The notes: a model not told the origin generated them from the sequence alone. A stretch of 12,103 bases of DNA from Proteiniphilum sp. UBA4977 (GCA_002398565.1 DGZP01000113.1:27380-39482), one strand, 5' to 3'; counted from the stretch's first letter, positions 1-6,524 are shown. Numbers and translations are program-made.

Positions 1-119
1 TGAAAATCACCGGAAAGAGACGGAAAATTAATTAAAGGATTTTAAACAACCTAAAACAGAAAAGAAACTGCCTGTCTTCGCTTTAAAATGATTATTTTTG
101 TACCAAAAGCTCCACAGAG
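1..119. other. Intergenic leader upstream of aroA; possible tail of a preceding gene
   Basis: All three plus-strand frames close within the first 35 bases: one begins with TGA, and the others stop at 29-31 and 33-35. The end of an upstream plus-strand gene could therefore lie here, for example a basic C-terminus reading KITGKRRKIN ending at 35. Nothing identifies it. The rest is AT-rich and holds the aroA promoter. Confidence 0.3.
93..100 (+). promoter_or_regulatory. Bacteroidetes-type -7 promoter element for aroA operon
   Basis: TATTTTTG matches the Bacteroidetes primary-sigma -7 consensus TAnnTTTG exactly. It lies 19 bp before the aroA ATG, which would give a very short leader. I see no convincing -33 TTTG at the usual 19-21 bp distance. 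The same 12-base string (attatttttgta) recurs before the sigma-factor gene at 5927-5938. Confidence 0.5.
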
Positions 120-1346
120 ATGCCAAAGCAATATAAAATTTATCCTCCCGATACGATTCGTGCCACTGTGCAACTTCCTTCATCAAAAAGCATGAGCAAC
201 AGGGCGCTTATACTCAACGCCCTCAGCCTAAGCCACTACCCTATCCGGAATCTTTCCGACTGTGAAGATACCAGGGTCATCATTGATGCTTTCAATTCAG
301 ATTCCAACATGTTCGACGTAAAAGGTGCGGGTACGGCCATGCGCTTTCTCACTGCCTTCCTGGCAGGCATGGAAGGAGAGTGGATCATCAAAGGGTCCAA
401 AAGAATGCATGAACGTCCCATCCATCCGCTGGTGGAAACACTCACTGCACTGGGCGCCGAGATTGAATATCTCGAAAAGGAAGGTTTCCCTCCCTTACGA
501 ATCAAAGGACGAAAACTTAAGGGAGGAGAAGTGTATCTCTCCGGCAATATCAGTTCGCAATTCATATCTGCCTTGCTGATGATTGCACCGCTCATGGAGA
601 ACGGACTGATCATGCACATCGAAAAAAAGATTGTTTCCAAACCCTATATCGACCTGACCATGGCAATGATGGCACAGTGCGGGGTTACAGCCAAGTGGGC
701 CGGCAACGATATTCTTGTGAAGCCGCAGCAGTATCAGGCCATTGAATTGGAAGTGGAGACCGACTGGTCCGCAGCCTCCTATTGGTACGAATTGGCTGCA
801 TTGATGCCCGGTGCTGAAATCAGACTGCAGGGATTACGTAAAAAAAGCCTGCAGGGCGATGCCAATGTCGCTAACCTGTTCAACGACCTGGGAGTCACCA
901 CGGAATATATAGAAGAGGGAGTAATCATTCGTCATACAAAGAAAAAAGCCAAAAAATTCTTTCACGATTTTGTCAATGAACCTGACCTGGCACAAACATT
1001 TGCGGCTACCTGTTGTTTTATGGGTGTACCGTTTCTTTTCTCGGGCGTACAGAGCCTGAAGATCAAGGAGACAAACCGGGTACAGGCCCTGATCGATGAA
1101 TTAAAAAAGCTGGGCTTTGTGCTCAGGGAAAGAGAGAACGGCATGCTAGAATGGGATGGAGAGCGTTGTTTCCCGGAGAAGGAACCTGCAATAAATACAT
1201 ACGATGATCATCGTATGGCCATGTCCTTCACACCAGGAGCTATCACATTCCGTTCACTGATTATCAACGACCCGCATGTTGTAACCAAATCATACCCCCG
1301 CTTCTGGGATGATTTGAGAGACGCGGGGTTTATTATAGAAGAATAG
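120..1346 (+). CDS. aroA: 3-phosphoshikimate 1-carboxyvinyltransferase (EPSP synthase)
   Basis: This cytoplasmic enzyme joins phosphoenolpyruvate to shikimate-3-phosphate, the sixth step of the shikimate pathway to chorismate and aromatic amino acids. The 408-residue protein is full length for the group. Visible family motifs are the N-terminal substrate site LPSSKSMSNRAL (residues 19-30, with Lys23, Ser24 and Arg28), GAGTAMRF (69-76), ERPIHPL near 98-104, SGNISSQF, the NEPDLAQTFAA segment with the likely catalytic Asp, KIKETNR, and DDHRMAM (362-368). Relative to the E. coli motif (LGNAGTAMRP), the Pro101 position is Phe76 and the Asn position is Gly69; I believe this is common in Bacteroidetes enzymes rather than a mutation. 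The ATG at 120 sits 19 bp after a good -7 element. It is the first gene of a five-gene run. Confidence 0.96.
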   Translation: MPKQYKIYPPDTIRATVQLPSSKSMSNRALILNALSLSHYPIRNLSDCEDTRVIIDAFNSDSNMFDVKGAGTAMRFLTAFLAGMEGEWIIKGSKRMHERPIHPLVETLTALGAEIEYLEKEGFPPLRIKGRKLKGGEVYLSGNISSQFISALLMIAPLMENGLIMHIEKKIVSKPYIDLTMAMMAQCGVTAKWAGNDILVKPQQYQAIELEVETDWSAASYWYELAALMPGAEIRLQGLRKKSLQGDANVANLFNDLGVTTEYIEEGVIIRHTKKKAKKFFHDFVNEPDLAQTFAATCCFMGVPFLFSGVQSLKIKETNRVQALIDELKKLGFVLRERENGMLEWDGERCFPEKEPAINTYDDHRMAMSFTPGAITFRSLIINDPHVVTKSYPRFWDDLRDAGFIIEE

Positions 1347-1363
1347 AAGAAAGGAAACTGATT

Positions 1364-1795
1364 ATGCAACCCATTGTATTATTTATCGGTATCATTCTCT
1401 TTTTTGTGCTGGCCCTGACCATCACCAATCTTATCCAGCGAAAAAGAGGAAATACACAAACCCGTGTGATGCCCCCTCCCTCCATCGATCTGGGCGAAGG
1501 GGGTTGCTGTGGTGCACACGAGGTGTGTGAAAAAGACAGCCTCATTGCTGCTTTTGTAGAGAAACCGGAGTACTTCGACGACGAGGAACTCGACAAGTTT
1601 GTCCGTCGCGATTCGGGTCAATATAAGAATACTGAAGTGGATGAATTCAGAGAAGTATTTTACTCCGTCCTCGATGAGGAAAAACCGCGCTGGGTACGAA
1701 GCCTGCAAATGCGGGAAATCTCTCTTCCCGATCAGATGAAAGATGAAGTGCTGATGTTTGTAAATGAACTGAGAGAGCATAAGATGCACGCCTGA
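1364..1795 (+). CDS. Small membrane-anchored protein with CC-x2-H-x2-C cluster, unknown function
   Basis: This 143-residue protein has one N-terminal hydrophobic segment (about residues 4-22) followed by basic residues (QRKR, 25-28), so it probably is anchored with its C-terminus in the cytoplasm. A proline-rich linker leads to Cys48, Cys49, His52 and Cys55, a compact set that could bind a metal or an iron-sulfur centre. An acidic region follows (FDDEELDKF, 71-79), and then a conserved-looking helical C-terminus with WVRSLQMREISLPDQ (110-124). I recognise it as a type of conserved Bacteroidales hypothetical protein but know no function. The start is supported by AAGGA at 1351-1355, 8 nt before the ATG. 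It lies 17 bp after aroA and 10 bp before a metal-ion permease gene. A link to metal handling is only inferred from the Cys cluster and that neighbour. Confidence 0.8.
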   Translation: MQPIVLFIGIILFFVLALTITNLIQRKRGNTQTRVMPPPSIDLGEGGCCGAHEVCEKDSLIAAFVEKPEYFDDEELDKFVRRDSGQYKNTEVDEFREVFYSVLDEEKPRWVRSLQMREISLPDQMKDEVLMFVNELREHKMHA

Positions 1796-1805
1796 CCCCG
1801 GACAG

Positions 1806-2642
1806 ATGAATATCCCCGAACTACTTCAGTATGCCTTTTTCCGGAATGCCCTGTTGGGAAGCCTCTTCGCGAGCATCGCCTGCGGCATCATTGGAACATA
1901 CGTTGTTTCACGCAGGTTGGTATTTATCAGCGGAGGCATTACACATGCTTCCTTCGGGGGATTGGGCATAGGTTTTTATTTCTCTCTCCATCCCATCCTG
2001 TCTGCCATGGCTTTCTCCATACTTTCCGCCTTTGGCATCCAATGGCTTTCCCGCAGGCAGAACGTGCGGGAAGATTCCGCCATCGCCGTTTTCTGGTCGC
2101 TCGGCATGGCCCTGGGTATTGTACTTACCTTCCTCTCACCGGGATATGCCCCCAACTTGTCGGAATATCTGTTTGGAAATATCCTCACGATCACACCAGC
2201 CGACATTATGGCTCTGGTTGTCTTGTCGTTTGCATTGGTGCTGTTTTTTGCACTTTTTTATCATGCCATCGTCTCCGTATCGTTCGACACCGAGTTCGCA
2301 CAAACCCGGCGTATTCCAACCCAGTTTATTGAATATACCATGATGTTGTTCGTGGCTGTCACCATTGTGCTGAACATCCGCCTGGTTGGCATTGTCCTGC
2401 TCATGTCGCTAATCACTGTCCCGCAGATGACCGCCAACCTTTTTACAGTGAACTACTCTAAAATCATTTTTCTTTCCGTTGTTTTCAGCTTCATGGGCTG
2501 TGTGACCGGACTCATTCTGTCATACTATCTGAATGTGCCGTCGGGTGCGTTCATCATCTTCGTACTCATCGTCATTTTTTTCCTTGCCAAAGCAGTGAAA
2601 GCCATCGGAATAAAAGCCAAAAAGATGCAATTGGCAAAATAA
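1806..2642 (+). CDS. Metal ABC transporter permease, ABC-3 family (ZnuB/MntB-like)
   Basis: This is a 278-residue inner-membrane protein with about eight hydrophobic segments, typical in size for the permease of zinc, manganese or iron ABC importers. Family signatures are SGGITHASFGG (42-52, where His47 matches the conserved His of the family's HA motif), the EYLFGNILTIT loop, and VGIVLLMSLITVPQMTA, the counterpart of the region that docks onto the ATPase. It normally works with an ATPase (ZnuC-like) and a binding lipoprotein (ZnuA-like), but neither gene is nearby, so the partners must be elsewhere if it is an importer. The gene starts 10 bp after the Cys-cluster protein, without a strong ribosome binding site, which suggests translational coupling. 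The metal cannot be read from the sequence. The family call is firm; the substrate is not. Confidence 0.92.
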   Translation: MNIPELLQYAFFRNALLGSLFASIACGIIGTYVVSRRLVFISGGITHASFGGLGIGFYFSLHPILSAMAFSILSAFGIQWLSRRQNVREDSAIAVFWSLGMALGIVLTFLSPGYAPNLSEYLFGNILTITPADIMALVVLSFALVLFFALFYHAIVSVSFDTEFAQTRRIPTQFIEYTMMLFVAVTIVLNIRLVGIVLLMSLITVPQMTANLFTVNYSKIIFLSVVFSFMGCVTGLILSYYLNVPSGAFIIFVLIVIFFLAKAVKAIGIKAKKMQLAK

Positions 2643-2684
2643 AACCCTGTTTCTGTCGTTAACAAAAGGAACCCGTTACTCTTT

Positions 2685-2692
2685 AAAAAGGA
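2685..2692 (+). promoter_or_regulatory. Ribosome binding site deciding a GTG start
   Basis: AAAAAGGA precedes two successive in-frame GTG codons at 2695 and 2698. Spacing is 2 nt to the first and 5 nt to the second, which favours 2698. No in-frame ATG occurs before the signal peptide core. Confidence 0.45.
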
Positions 2693-2694
2693 TT

Positions 2695-4086
2695 GTGGTG
2701 ACGATAAAAATAAATACGGCATATTGCGTAATCATTCTCTCCGGAATGATTCTTGGCATGGGTTGTTCTACCAAAAAGAACACCCCGGGCACACGCGCCT
2801 ACCACGAACTGACCACCCGTTACAATATCTATTTTAATGCATCAGAGGCTTATAATGAGATTCTGGAAAATCAGCCGGATAACTTCCCTGAAAACCATAC
2901 GACCTTACTCCCCTTTTATCCTTCTGTGCCCGTGCAGGAGGAGAAAACACACGGCGGCCCGTTCGACCCGGTAGCAGACAAACTGTTGAAGGCCATCCAG
3001 ACACATTCCATTACCGCAAAGCCACGACGTAACCCTTCTCAACCGCAGACACAGGCATTGAGGCAATGGCTGCAGCAGGAAGAATTTAATCCGTTCATCC
3101 ACAACGTCTGGATGCTGCTGGGTAAAGTTCATCTGCAAAATAGGGATTACGAAGATGCACTGGAAACATTTATGCAAATTCAGCGCCTGTTCAAGCAGGA
3201 AAAAGACCTGATCACCGAGACCGAGATTTGGCTGCTGCGGATCTATACGGAGACAAACCGAACCTATGATGCCGAGAACATCATCTATATGCTGCAAAGT
3301 AAGACTCTCCCGCCCCATCTGCACGATCTGTACTTGGAGGCATATACTGCCTGGCTCATTCACAGGAAAGAGTATGCTGCCGCCATCCCCTGGCTGAAGA
3401 AAACCATTGACAGGGAGAGAAATTTCAGACAAAAAAAGCGTCTTCAGTTTTTGCTTGGACAAATCTATGCTCTTAACGGCGAAAAGGCAGCGGCGTACCG
3501 GGCTTTTGAGGATGTGAAAGGACTTAGGACACCGGCCGAATTCAGCAGAAATGCCACCCTGGCACAATTGGCGCTGCAAGAAAGGCCGGTCACGACCGAA
3601 ATACCGGACCCGACTGAAAAAAATTCTTCCATTATAAAACCCGACTTGCCTGCAGATGGACTGAACAGCGATTCCACCCTGATGACCAATCCGGAACAGG
3701 CATATTTATTTCAGGATTATTATCGGGCCTATCTGAAACGCTCTTCAGTCAGGGAACCGGCAACCGAGTCCATACCAAGGCCTTCATCTTATCCCGAAAC
3801 AGCCACTCCCTTTCCCGCGCAATCATCATCAACCCACAGAACAAAAACGATGGAGGAGCTGAAGAAGCAGCTTGAACAAAAAGCGGCCGAGGCATTACGA
3901 CAAAATCAGAAAGCAGTCACAAACAAAAGCAGGGAAAAACTGTTGAAAGAACGGGAAAAGGAAAGAAAGGAGAAGATCCGCCAACGTGAAAGGGAGCTCC
4001 GGGAGCGGCAACGCAAAAGAGAAGCAACCATTAGACAGAGAGAACAACAGAGAGAACAACAAATGCGCGAGCAACAACGACAATGA
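2695..4086 (+). CDS. PorW/SprE-like lipoprotein with TPR-type helices and Arg/Glu/Gln-rich tail
   Basis: This 463-residue protein has a lipoprotein signal peptide ending in LGMGC, with Cys24 as the likely lipidated residue. The segment after it (CSTKKNT, then ELTTRYNIYFNASEAY near 39-54, RRNP near 112 and QQEEFNPFIHNVWMLLGK) matches my recollection of the PorW/SprE family, lipoproteins tied to type IX secretion and gliding. Helical TPR-like repeats run to about residue 290. A low-complexity linker follows, then a very charged Arg/Glu/Gln coiled coil (about 384-463) rich in QREREL-type heptads. It is shorter than I recall for P. gingivalis PorW or F. johnsoniae SprE. Translation starts at GTG 2695 or, better spaced from the ribosome binding site, GTG 2698. 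Its TGA overlaps the rdgB ATG by 4 bp. A plain TPR lipoprotein without a secretion role is the alternative. Confidence 0.8.
   Translation: MVTIKINTAYCVIILSGMILGMGCSTKKNTPGTRAYHELTTRYNIYFNASEAYNEILENQPDNFPENHTTLLPFYPSVPVQEEKTHGGPFDPVADKLLKAIQTHSITAKPRRNPSQPQTQALRQWLQQEEFNPFIHNVWMLLGKVHLQNRDYEDALETFMQIQRLFKQEKDLITETEIWLLRIYTETNRTYDAENIIYMLQSKTLPPHLHDLYLEAYTAWLIHRKEYAAAIPWLKKTIDRERNFRQKKRLQFLLGQIYALNGEKAAAYRAFEDVKGLRTPAEFSRNATLAQLALQERPVTTEIPDPTEKNSSIIKPDLPADGLNSDSTLMTNPEQAYLFQDYYRAYLKRSSVREPATESIPRPSSYPETATPFPAQSSSTHRTKTMEELKKQLEQKAAEALRQNQKAVTNKSREKLLKEREKERKEKIRQRERELRERQRKREATIRQREQQREQQMREQQRQ
4036..4059 (+). repeat. Perfect 12-bp tandem duplication in the PorW-like gene tail
   Basis: The 12-base unit cagagagaacaa occurs twice head to tail, in frame, coding the REQQ-type repeats in the charged coiled-coil tail. 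It is a candidate for length variation between strains. Confidence 0.8.
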
Positions 4087-4661
4087 ATAAAATAGTATTT
4101 GCGACCAACAACAGACACAAGCTCGATGAGATCCGGAAAATAACAAACGGATTGTTACAAATCCTCAGCCTCGACGATATCCATTGTACCGATGAGATTG
4201 AGGAAACAGGTACTACGCTTGAGGAGAATGCGCTTCTTAAGGCACACTATGTGAAAGAAAAATATGGCTATGATTGTTTCGCCGATGACACAGGCCTGGA
4301 AGTGGAAGCACTCGGCGGTGCCCCGGGAGTCTATTCATCACGCTATGCCGGCGAAGCATGCAACCCGGCAGACAATATGCAGAAGCTGCTCCATGCACTG
4401 AGGGGAGTAGAGAACCGTAATGCCCGCTTCCGTACGGTAATAGCACTGCTGCTGGGCAATGAAAAGCACTTCTTTGAAGGGGTGGTTAACGGAAAGATCA
4501 TCGAAGAGAGAAGAGGAGAAGCCGGGTTTGGGTATGATCCGGTTTTTATACCCGAAGGAAAGGATCAAACATTCGCAGAGTTGGGTAACGACGTGAAGAA
4601 TCAGATAAGCCATCGCGCGCTGGCTACCCATCAGCTGGCAAAATTTCTTACCAAACGATAA
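4083..4661 (+). CDS. rdgB: Non-canonical purine NTP pyrophosphatase (RdgB/HAM1, dITP/XTP)
   Basis: This cytoplasmic enzyme hydrolyses dITP, ITP and XTP to monophosphates plus pyrophosphate, which keeps deaminated purines out of nucleic acids. The 192 residues equal the usual family length. Diagnostic motifs are all present: FATNNRHKLDEI (6-17), ETGTTLEENALLKA (41-54), ADDTGLEVEALGGAPGVYSS with metal/catalytic Asp68-Asp69, FGYDPVFIP (149-157), and the base-recognition SHRALA (176-181). The ATG at 4083 lies inside the previous gene's stop (ATGA), so translation is probably coupled to the PorW-like gene. It is the last gene of the aroA run. I see no clear terminator before the promoter that follows. 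Confidence 0.96.
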   Translation: MNKIVFATNNRHKLDEIRKITNGLLQILSLDDIHCTDEIEETGTTLEENALLKAHYVKEKYGYDCFADDTGLEVEALGGAPGVYSSRYAGEACNPADNMQKLLHALRGVENRNARFRTVIALLLGNEKHFFEGVVNGKIIEERRGEAGFGYDPVFIPEGKDQTFAELGNDVKNQISHRALATHQLAKFLTKR

Positions 4662-4705
4662 CAGTGTTTTCCGCTCATCTCTTCATCTGTTTCACAAAAT
4701 TTACC

Positions 4706-4713
4706 TATCTTTG
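4706..4713 (+). promoter_or_regulatory. Bacteroidetes-type -7 promoter element for the oxidoreductase gene
   Basis: TATCTTTG fits TAnnTTTG exactly and lies 33 bp before the ATG at 4747. A weak -33 candidate (TTCA, 4682-4685) sits 20 bp upstream. The gap of 85 bp after rdgB contains nothing else that I can recognise. Confidence 0.5.
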
Positions 4714-4746
4714 GAAACATACATTCTATAACTCAAAAAATAACCT

Positions 4747-5805
4747 ATGTCGACCAACATTCGCACGGGCATTATCGGTTACGGACTTTCCGGCCGTGTT
4801 TTTCATGCCCCCTTTATTGATGTGGTGGAGGGATATGAACTGACCAAGATCAGCACCTCCAAACCCGAAAGCATCGCACTTATCGAAGAGCGTTATCCCG
4901 TGACGGCAGTCGTACCCGACGGAAAGAGTATCATTGATGACCCTGAAATCGATCTCGTCATTGTCACCTCTCCCAATACCGATCATTTCCGATGGGCCCG
5001 GGAAGCACTTCTGGCAGGTAAACATGTGGTGGTGGAAAAGCCTTTCACCGTAAACGTGATGGAAGCTGACGAACTGATTGAGATCGCCCACAGACAAAAT
5101 AAGATCCTGACCGTCTATCATAACCGACGTTTTACCAGTGACACGCGAACAGTCAAAAAGCTACTCAACAGTGGACTACTGGGTGAAATTGTGGACTACG
5201 AATCTCACTTCGACCGGTATCGTACCGATCCTCGTCCCAATGGAGCCTGGCGCGAACAACCCCTCCCGGGATCGGGTATTTTCTACGATCTGGGTTCCCA
5301 CCTTATCGACCAGGCGTTGTGGTTCTTTGGCATGCCCGAAGCCGTCACGGCCGAAATCAACTCCCAGCGTGCATGGGCGAAAGCCGACGACCATTTCGAT
5401 GTACGGCTCCACTACACCACCTTTACCGCCACACTGAAATCGGGCATGATCTGCCGCATTCCGGGACCCACCTTTATGCTCCATGGGACACAAGGTTCCT
5501 ACGTGAAATATGGACTCGACGTGCAGGAAGCGACTCTCGACAGCGGTGTCATTCCACAAGGAAAGGATTGGGGACGTGAGCCGGAAAACATCTGGGGAAC
5601 GATCAACGCCGAATACAAGGGAGTGAAGATACAGGGAAAACTGGAGAGTGAGCCGGGCGATTACCGCGACTATTTTATCAACCTGCGTGATGCCATATTG
5701 GGTAAAAGTGAAATCGCTGTGAAGCCGGAGGAAGCCCGCAATGTAATGTATATCATTGAACTCGCATTCCAAAGCAGTAGGGAGAAAAGAACCGTCGTAG
5801 TATAA
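4747..5805 (+). CDS. Gfo/Idh/MocA family oxidoreductase, YdgJ/IolW-like (scyllo-inositol dehydrogenase type)
   Basis: This is a cytoplasmic NAD(P)-dependent dehydrogenase of 352 residues. The N-terminal Rossmann fold shows GIIGYGLSGRVFHAPF (8-23), and the signature EKPF (97-100) supplies the catalytic Lys98. VYHNRRF (123-129) and GSGIFYDLGSHLIDQ (175-189) follow, with Asp181 and His185 spaced like the Asp/His pair of inositol dehydrogenases. The stretch HGTQGSYVKYGLD and the closing ELAFQSS..R pattern strongly resemble E. coli YdgJ and B. subtilis IolW as I recall them. Those precedents suggest oxidation or reduction of scyllo-inositol or a related polyol, probably with NADP, but no inositol genes are nearby to confirm it. 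It appears to be a single-gene unit with its own promoter. Downstream, the 3' remnant of an eamA-like gene faces it. Confidence 0.92.
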   Translation: MSTNIRTGIIGYGLSGRVFHAPFIDVVEGYELTKISTSKPESIALIEERYPVTAVVPDGKSIIDDPEIDLVIVTSPNTDHFRWAREALLAGKHVVVEKPFTVNVMEADELIEIAHRQNKILTVYHNRRFTSDTRTVKKLLNSGLLGEIVDYESHFDRYRTDPRPNGAWREQPLPGSGIFYDLGSHLIDQALWFFGMPEAVTAEINSQRAWAKADDHFDVRLHYTTFTATLKSGMICRIPGPTFMLHGTQGSYVKYGLDVQEATLDSGVIPQGKDWGREPENIWGTINAEYKGVKIQGKLESEPGDYRDYFINLRDAILGKSEIAVKPEEARNVMYIIELAFQSSREKRTVVV

Positions 5806-5830
5806 TAAAGAAACTTACTAAAGAAATAGT

Positions 5831-5878
5831 TGCTCCGGCGATACTGATCACCGCCCCGATCACCTGGCGGGCGGTGAT
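5831..5878. repeat. Left direct repeat (eamA tail copy) flanking the fecI-DUF4249 cassette
   Basis: This is a direct, same-orientation imperfect copy of 11471-11518: 43 of 48 bases are identical, ungapped. The two copies bracket the four-gene sigma/anti-sigma/receptor/lipoprotein cassette. Confidence 0.9.
5847..5878. terminator. Inverted repeat, possible terminator after the oxidoreductase
   Basis: A perfect 10-bp stem (ATCACCGCCC at 5847-5856 with GGGCGGTGAT at 5869-5878) encloses a 12-nt loop. The nearest plus-strand T-run (TTTTT, 5890-5894) is 11 nt beyond the stem, so this is not a textbook intrinsic terminator. Its sequence comes from the eamA tail remnant. Confidence 0.35.
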
Positions 5879-5928
5879 TGTCATATCCCTTTTTGCAATT
5901 TTCTTTATTCACAATCCCCTATTTTTAT

Positions 5929-5936
5929 TATTTTTG
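5929..5936 (+). promoter_or_regulatory. Bacteroidetes-type -7 promoter element for the ECF sigma gene
   Basis: TATTTTTG matches TAnnTTTG exactly. A partial -33 match (TTTA, 5904-5907) sits 21 bp upstream. The implied transcript start near 5943 leaves about 19 nt before the ATG at 5962. Confidence 0.5.
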
Positions 5937-5961
5937 TAATCTCTACAAACACTGATTGTCG

Positions 5962-6471
5962 ATGCAGTTTTCAGAGAAACAGTTTTCCAAATATTTCCAC
6001 ACCCACTATCGTCCGCTTTGTCTGCACGCTCTACATTTCATGGGTAATGTCGAGGAAGCCGAGGACGTTGTACAGGAGATCTTCATGAAACTGTGGGATA
6101 AAAGAGACCAACTTGAAACGATACAATCGATAAAATCGTATCTCTATAAAGCGGTTCGGAACAATTGCCTGACCCGCATTCGCGATGCAAAGCCCACCAC
6201 GCCGTTGGAAACAGTTGCACACGATCAACTGCTGCCGGAGGATGAGCAGGAAGAACGCAGCGAGATGGAAGCCCGCATCTGGAAGATGATTGACGAGCTT
6301 CCGGAACGCCGTCGCCAGATCTTCCTAATGGCAAAGCGAGATGGGTTAAGCTACAGGGATATTTCAGAACAAACCGGGCTAACCGTAAAGACCATTGAAA
6401 ACCATGTCTTCCGTGCCATGCAATCGCTGCGCACCAAAGATTTCAATGCCTATCTTTTCTTCTTTGCCTGA
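5962..6471 (+). CDS. ECF RNA polymerase sigma-70 factor, FecI type
   Basis: This 169-residue extracytoplasmic-function sigma factor directs RNA polymerase to target promoters once its FecR-type partner is triggered. The region 2 domain spans about 5-75, with NVEEAEDVVQEIFMKLW (29-45) for core binding and -10 recognition, and SIKSYLYKAVRNNCL (56-70). After an acidic linker, region 4 (about 102-157) has the LPERRRQIF helix and the DNA-binding helix-turn-helix GLSYRDISEQTGLTVKTIENH. The frame can also start at TTG 5956, two codons earlier. I chose ATG 5962 as the stronger codon with a sensible distance from the -7 element. The C-terminus ends in a short hydrophobic tail (FFFA). The anti-sigma gene follows after 160 bp, so the pair probably forms a FecI/FecR module controlling the receptor genes beyond. 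Confidence 0.93.
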   Translation: MQFSEKQFSKYFHTHYRPLCLHALHFMGNVEEAEDVVQEIFMKLWDKRDQLETIQSIKSYLYKAVRNNCLTRIRDAKPTTPLETVAHDQLLPEDEQEERSEMEARIWKMIDELPERRRQIFLMAKRDGLSYRDISEQTGLTVKTIENHVFRAMQSLRTKDFNAYLFFFA

Positions 6472-6486
6472 ACAATTGCCCTGAAT

Positions 6487-6524
6487 AAAAACAGACAAGC
6501 TGCTCGAGTTACTCCCCTGTTTTT
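6487..6524 (+). terminator. Weak stem-loop between sigma and anti-sigma genes
   Basis: AAAAACAG (6487-6494) can pair with CTGTTTTT (6517-6524), followed by one further T. The AT-rich 8-bp stem and 22-nt loop make it weak; it might attenuate transcription between fecI and fecR. The rest of the 160-bp gap (6472-6631) is AT-rich near 6584-6596. It contains no exact TAnnTTTG, so an ECF-dependent promoter is possible but not demonstrable. Confidence 0.2.

Larger units (their letters stand above)
5813..5880 (-). pseudogene. Decayed 3' remnant of an EamA-family transporter gene
   Basis: Read on the minus strand, 5878 to 5831 encodes ITARQVIGAVISIAGA, matching the C-terminal ITARQVMGAVISIAGA of the intact transporter near the window end at 15 of 16 residues. 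The DNA matches 11471-11518 at 43 of 48 bases without gaps. Beyond this the remnant loses about two bases relative to the intact gene, so its original TAA falls out of frame. Similarity stops abruptly at 5880, and the rest of the gene is missing. It lies between the oxidoreductase stop and the sigma-factor promoter. It cannot encode a working protein. Confidence 0.85.

Noticed and set aside
2905..3579. A 224-codon open frame on the minus strand
   Set aside because: It lies entirely opposite the PorW-like gene, whose lipobox, family-like N-terminus and operon spacing are convincing. The minus-strand product resembles no family I know.
5176..5772. A 198-codon open frame on the minus strand
   Set aside because: It is the antisense shadow of the Gfo/Idh oxidoreductase gene, which has all its catalytic motifs on the plus strand.
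5670..5912. An 80-codon minus-strand open frame across the eamA remnant
   Set aside because: It runs in a different frame from the remnant's match to the EamA C-terminus and overlaps the 3' end of the oxidoreductase, so it is not a gene.
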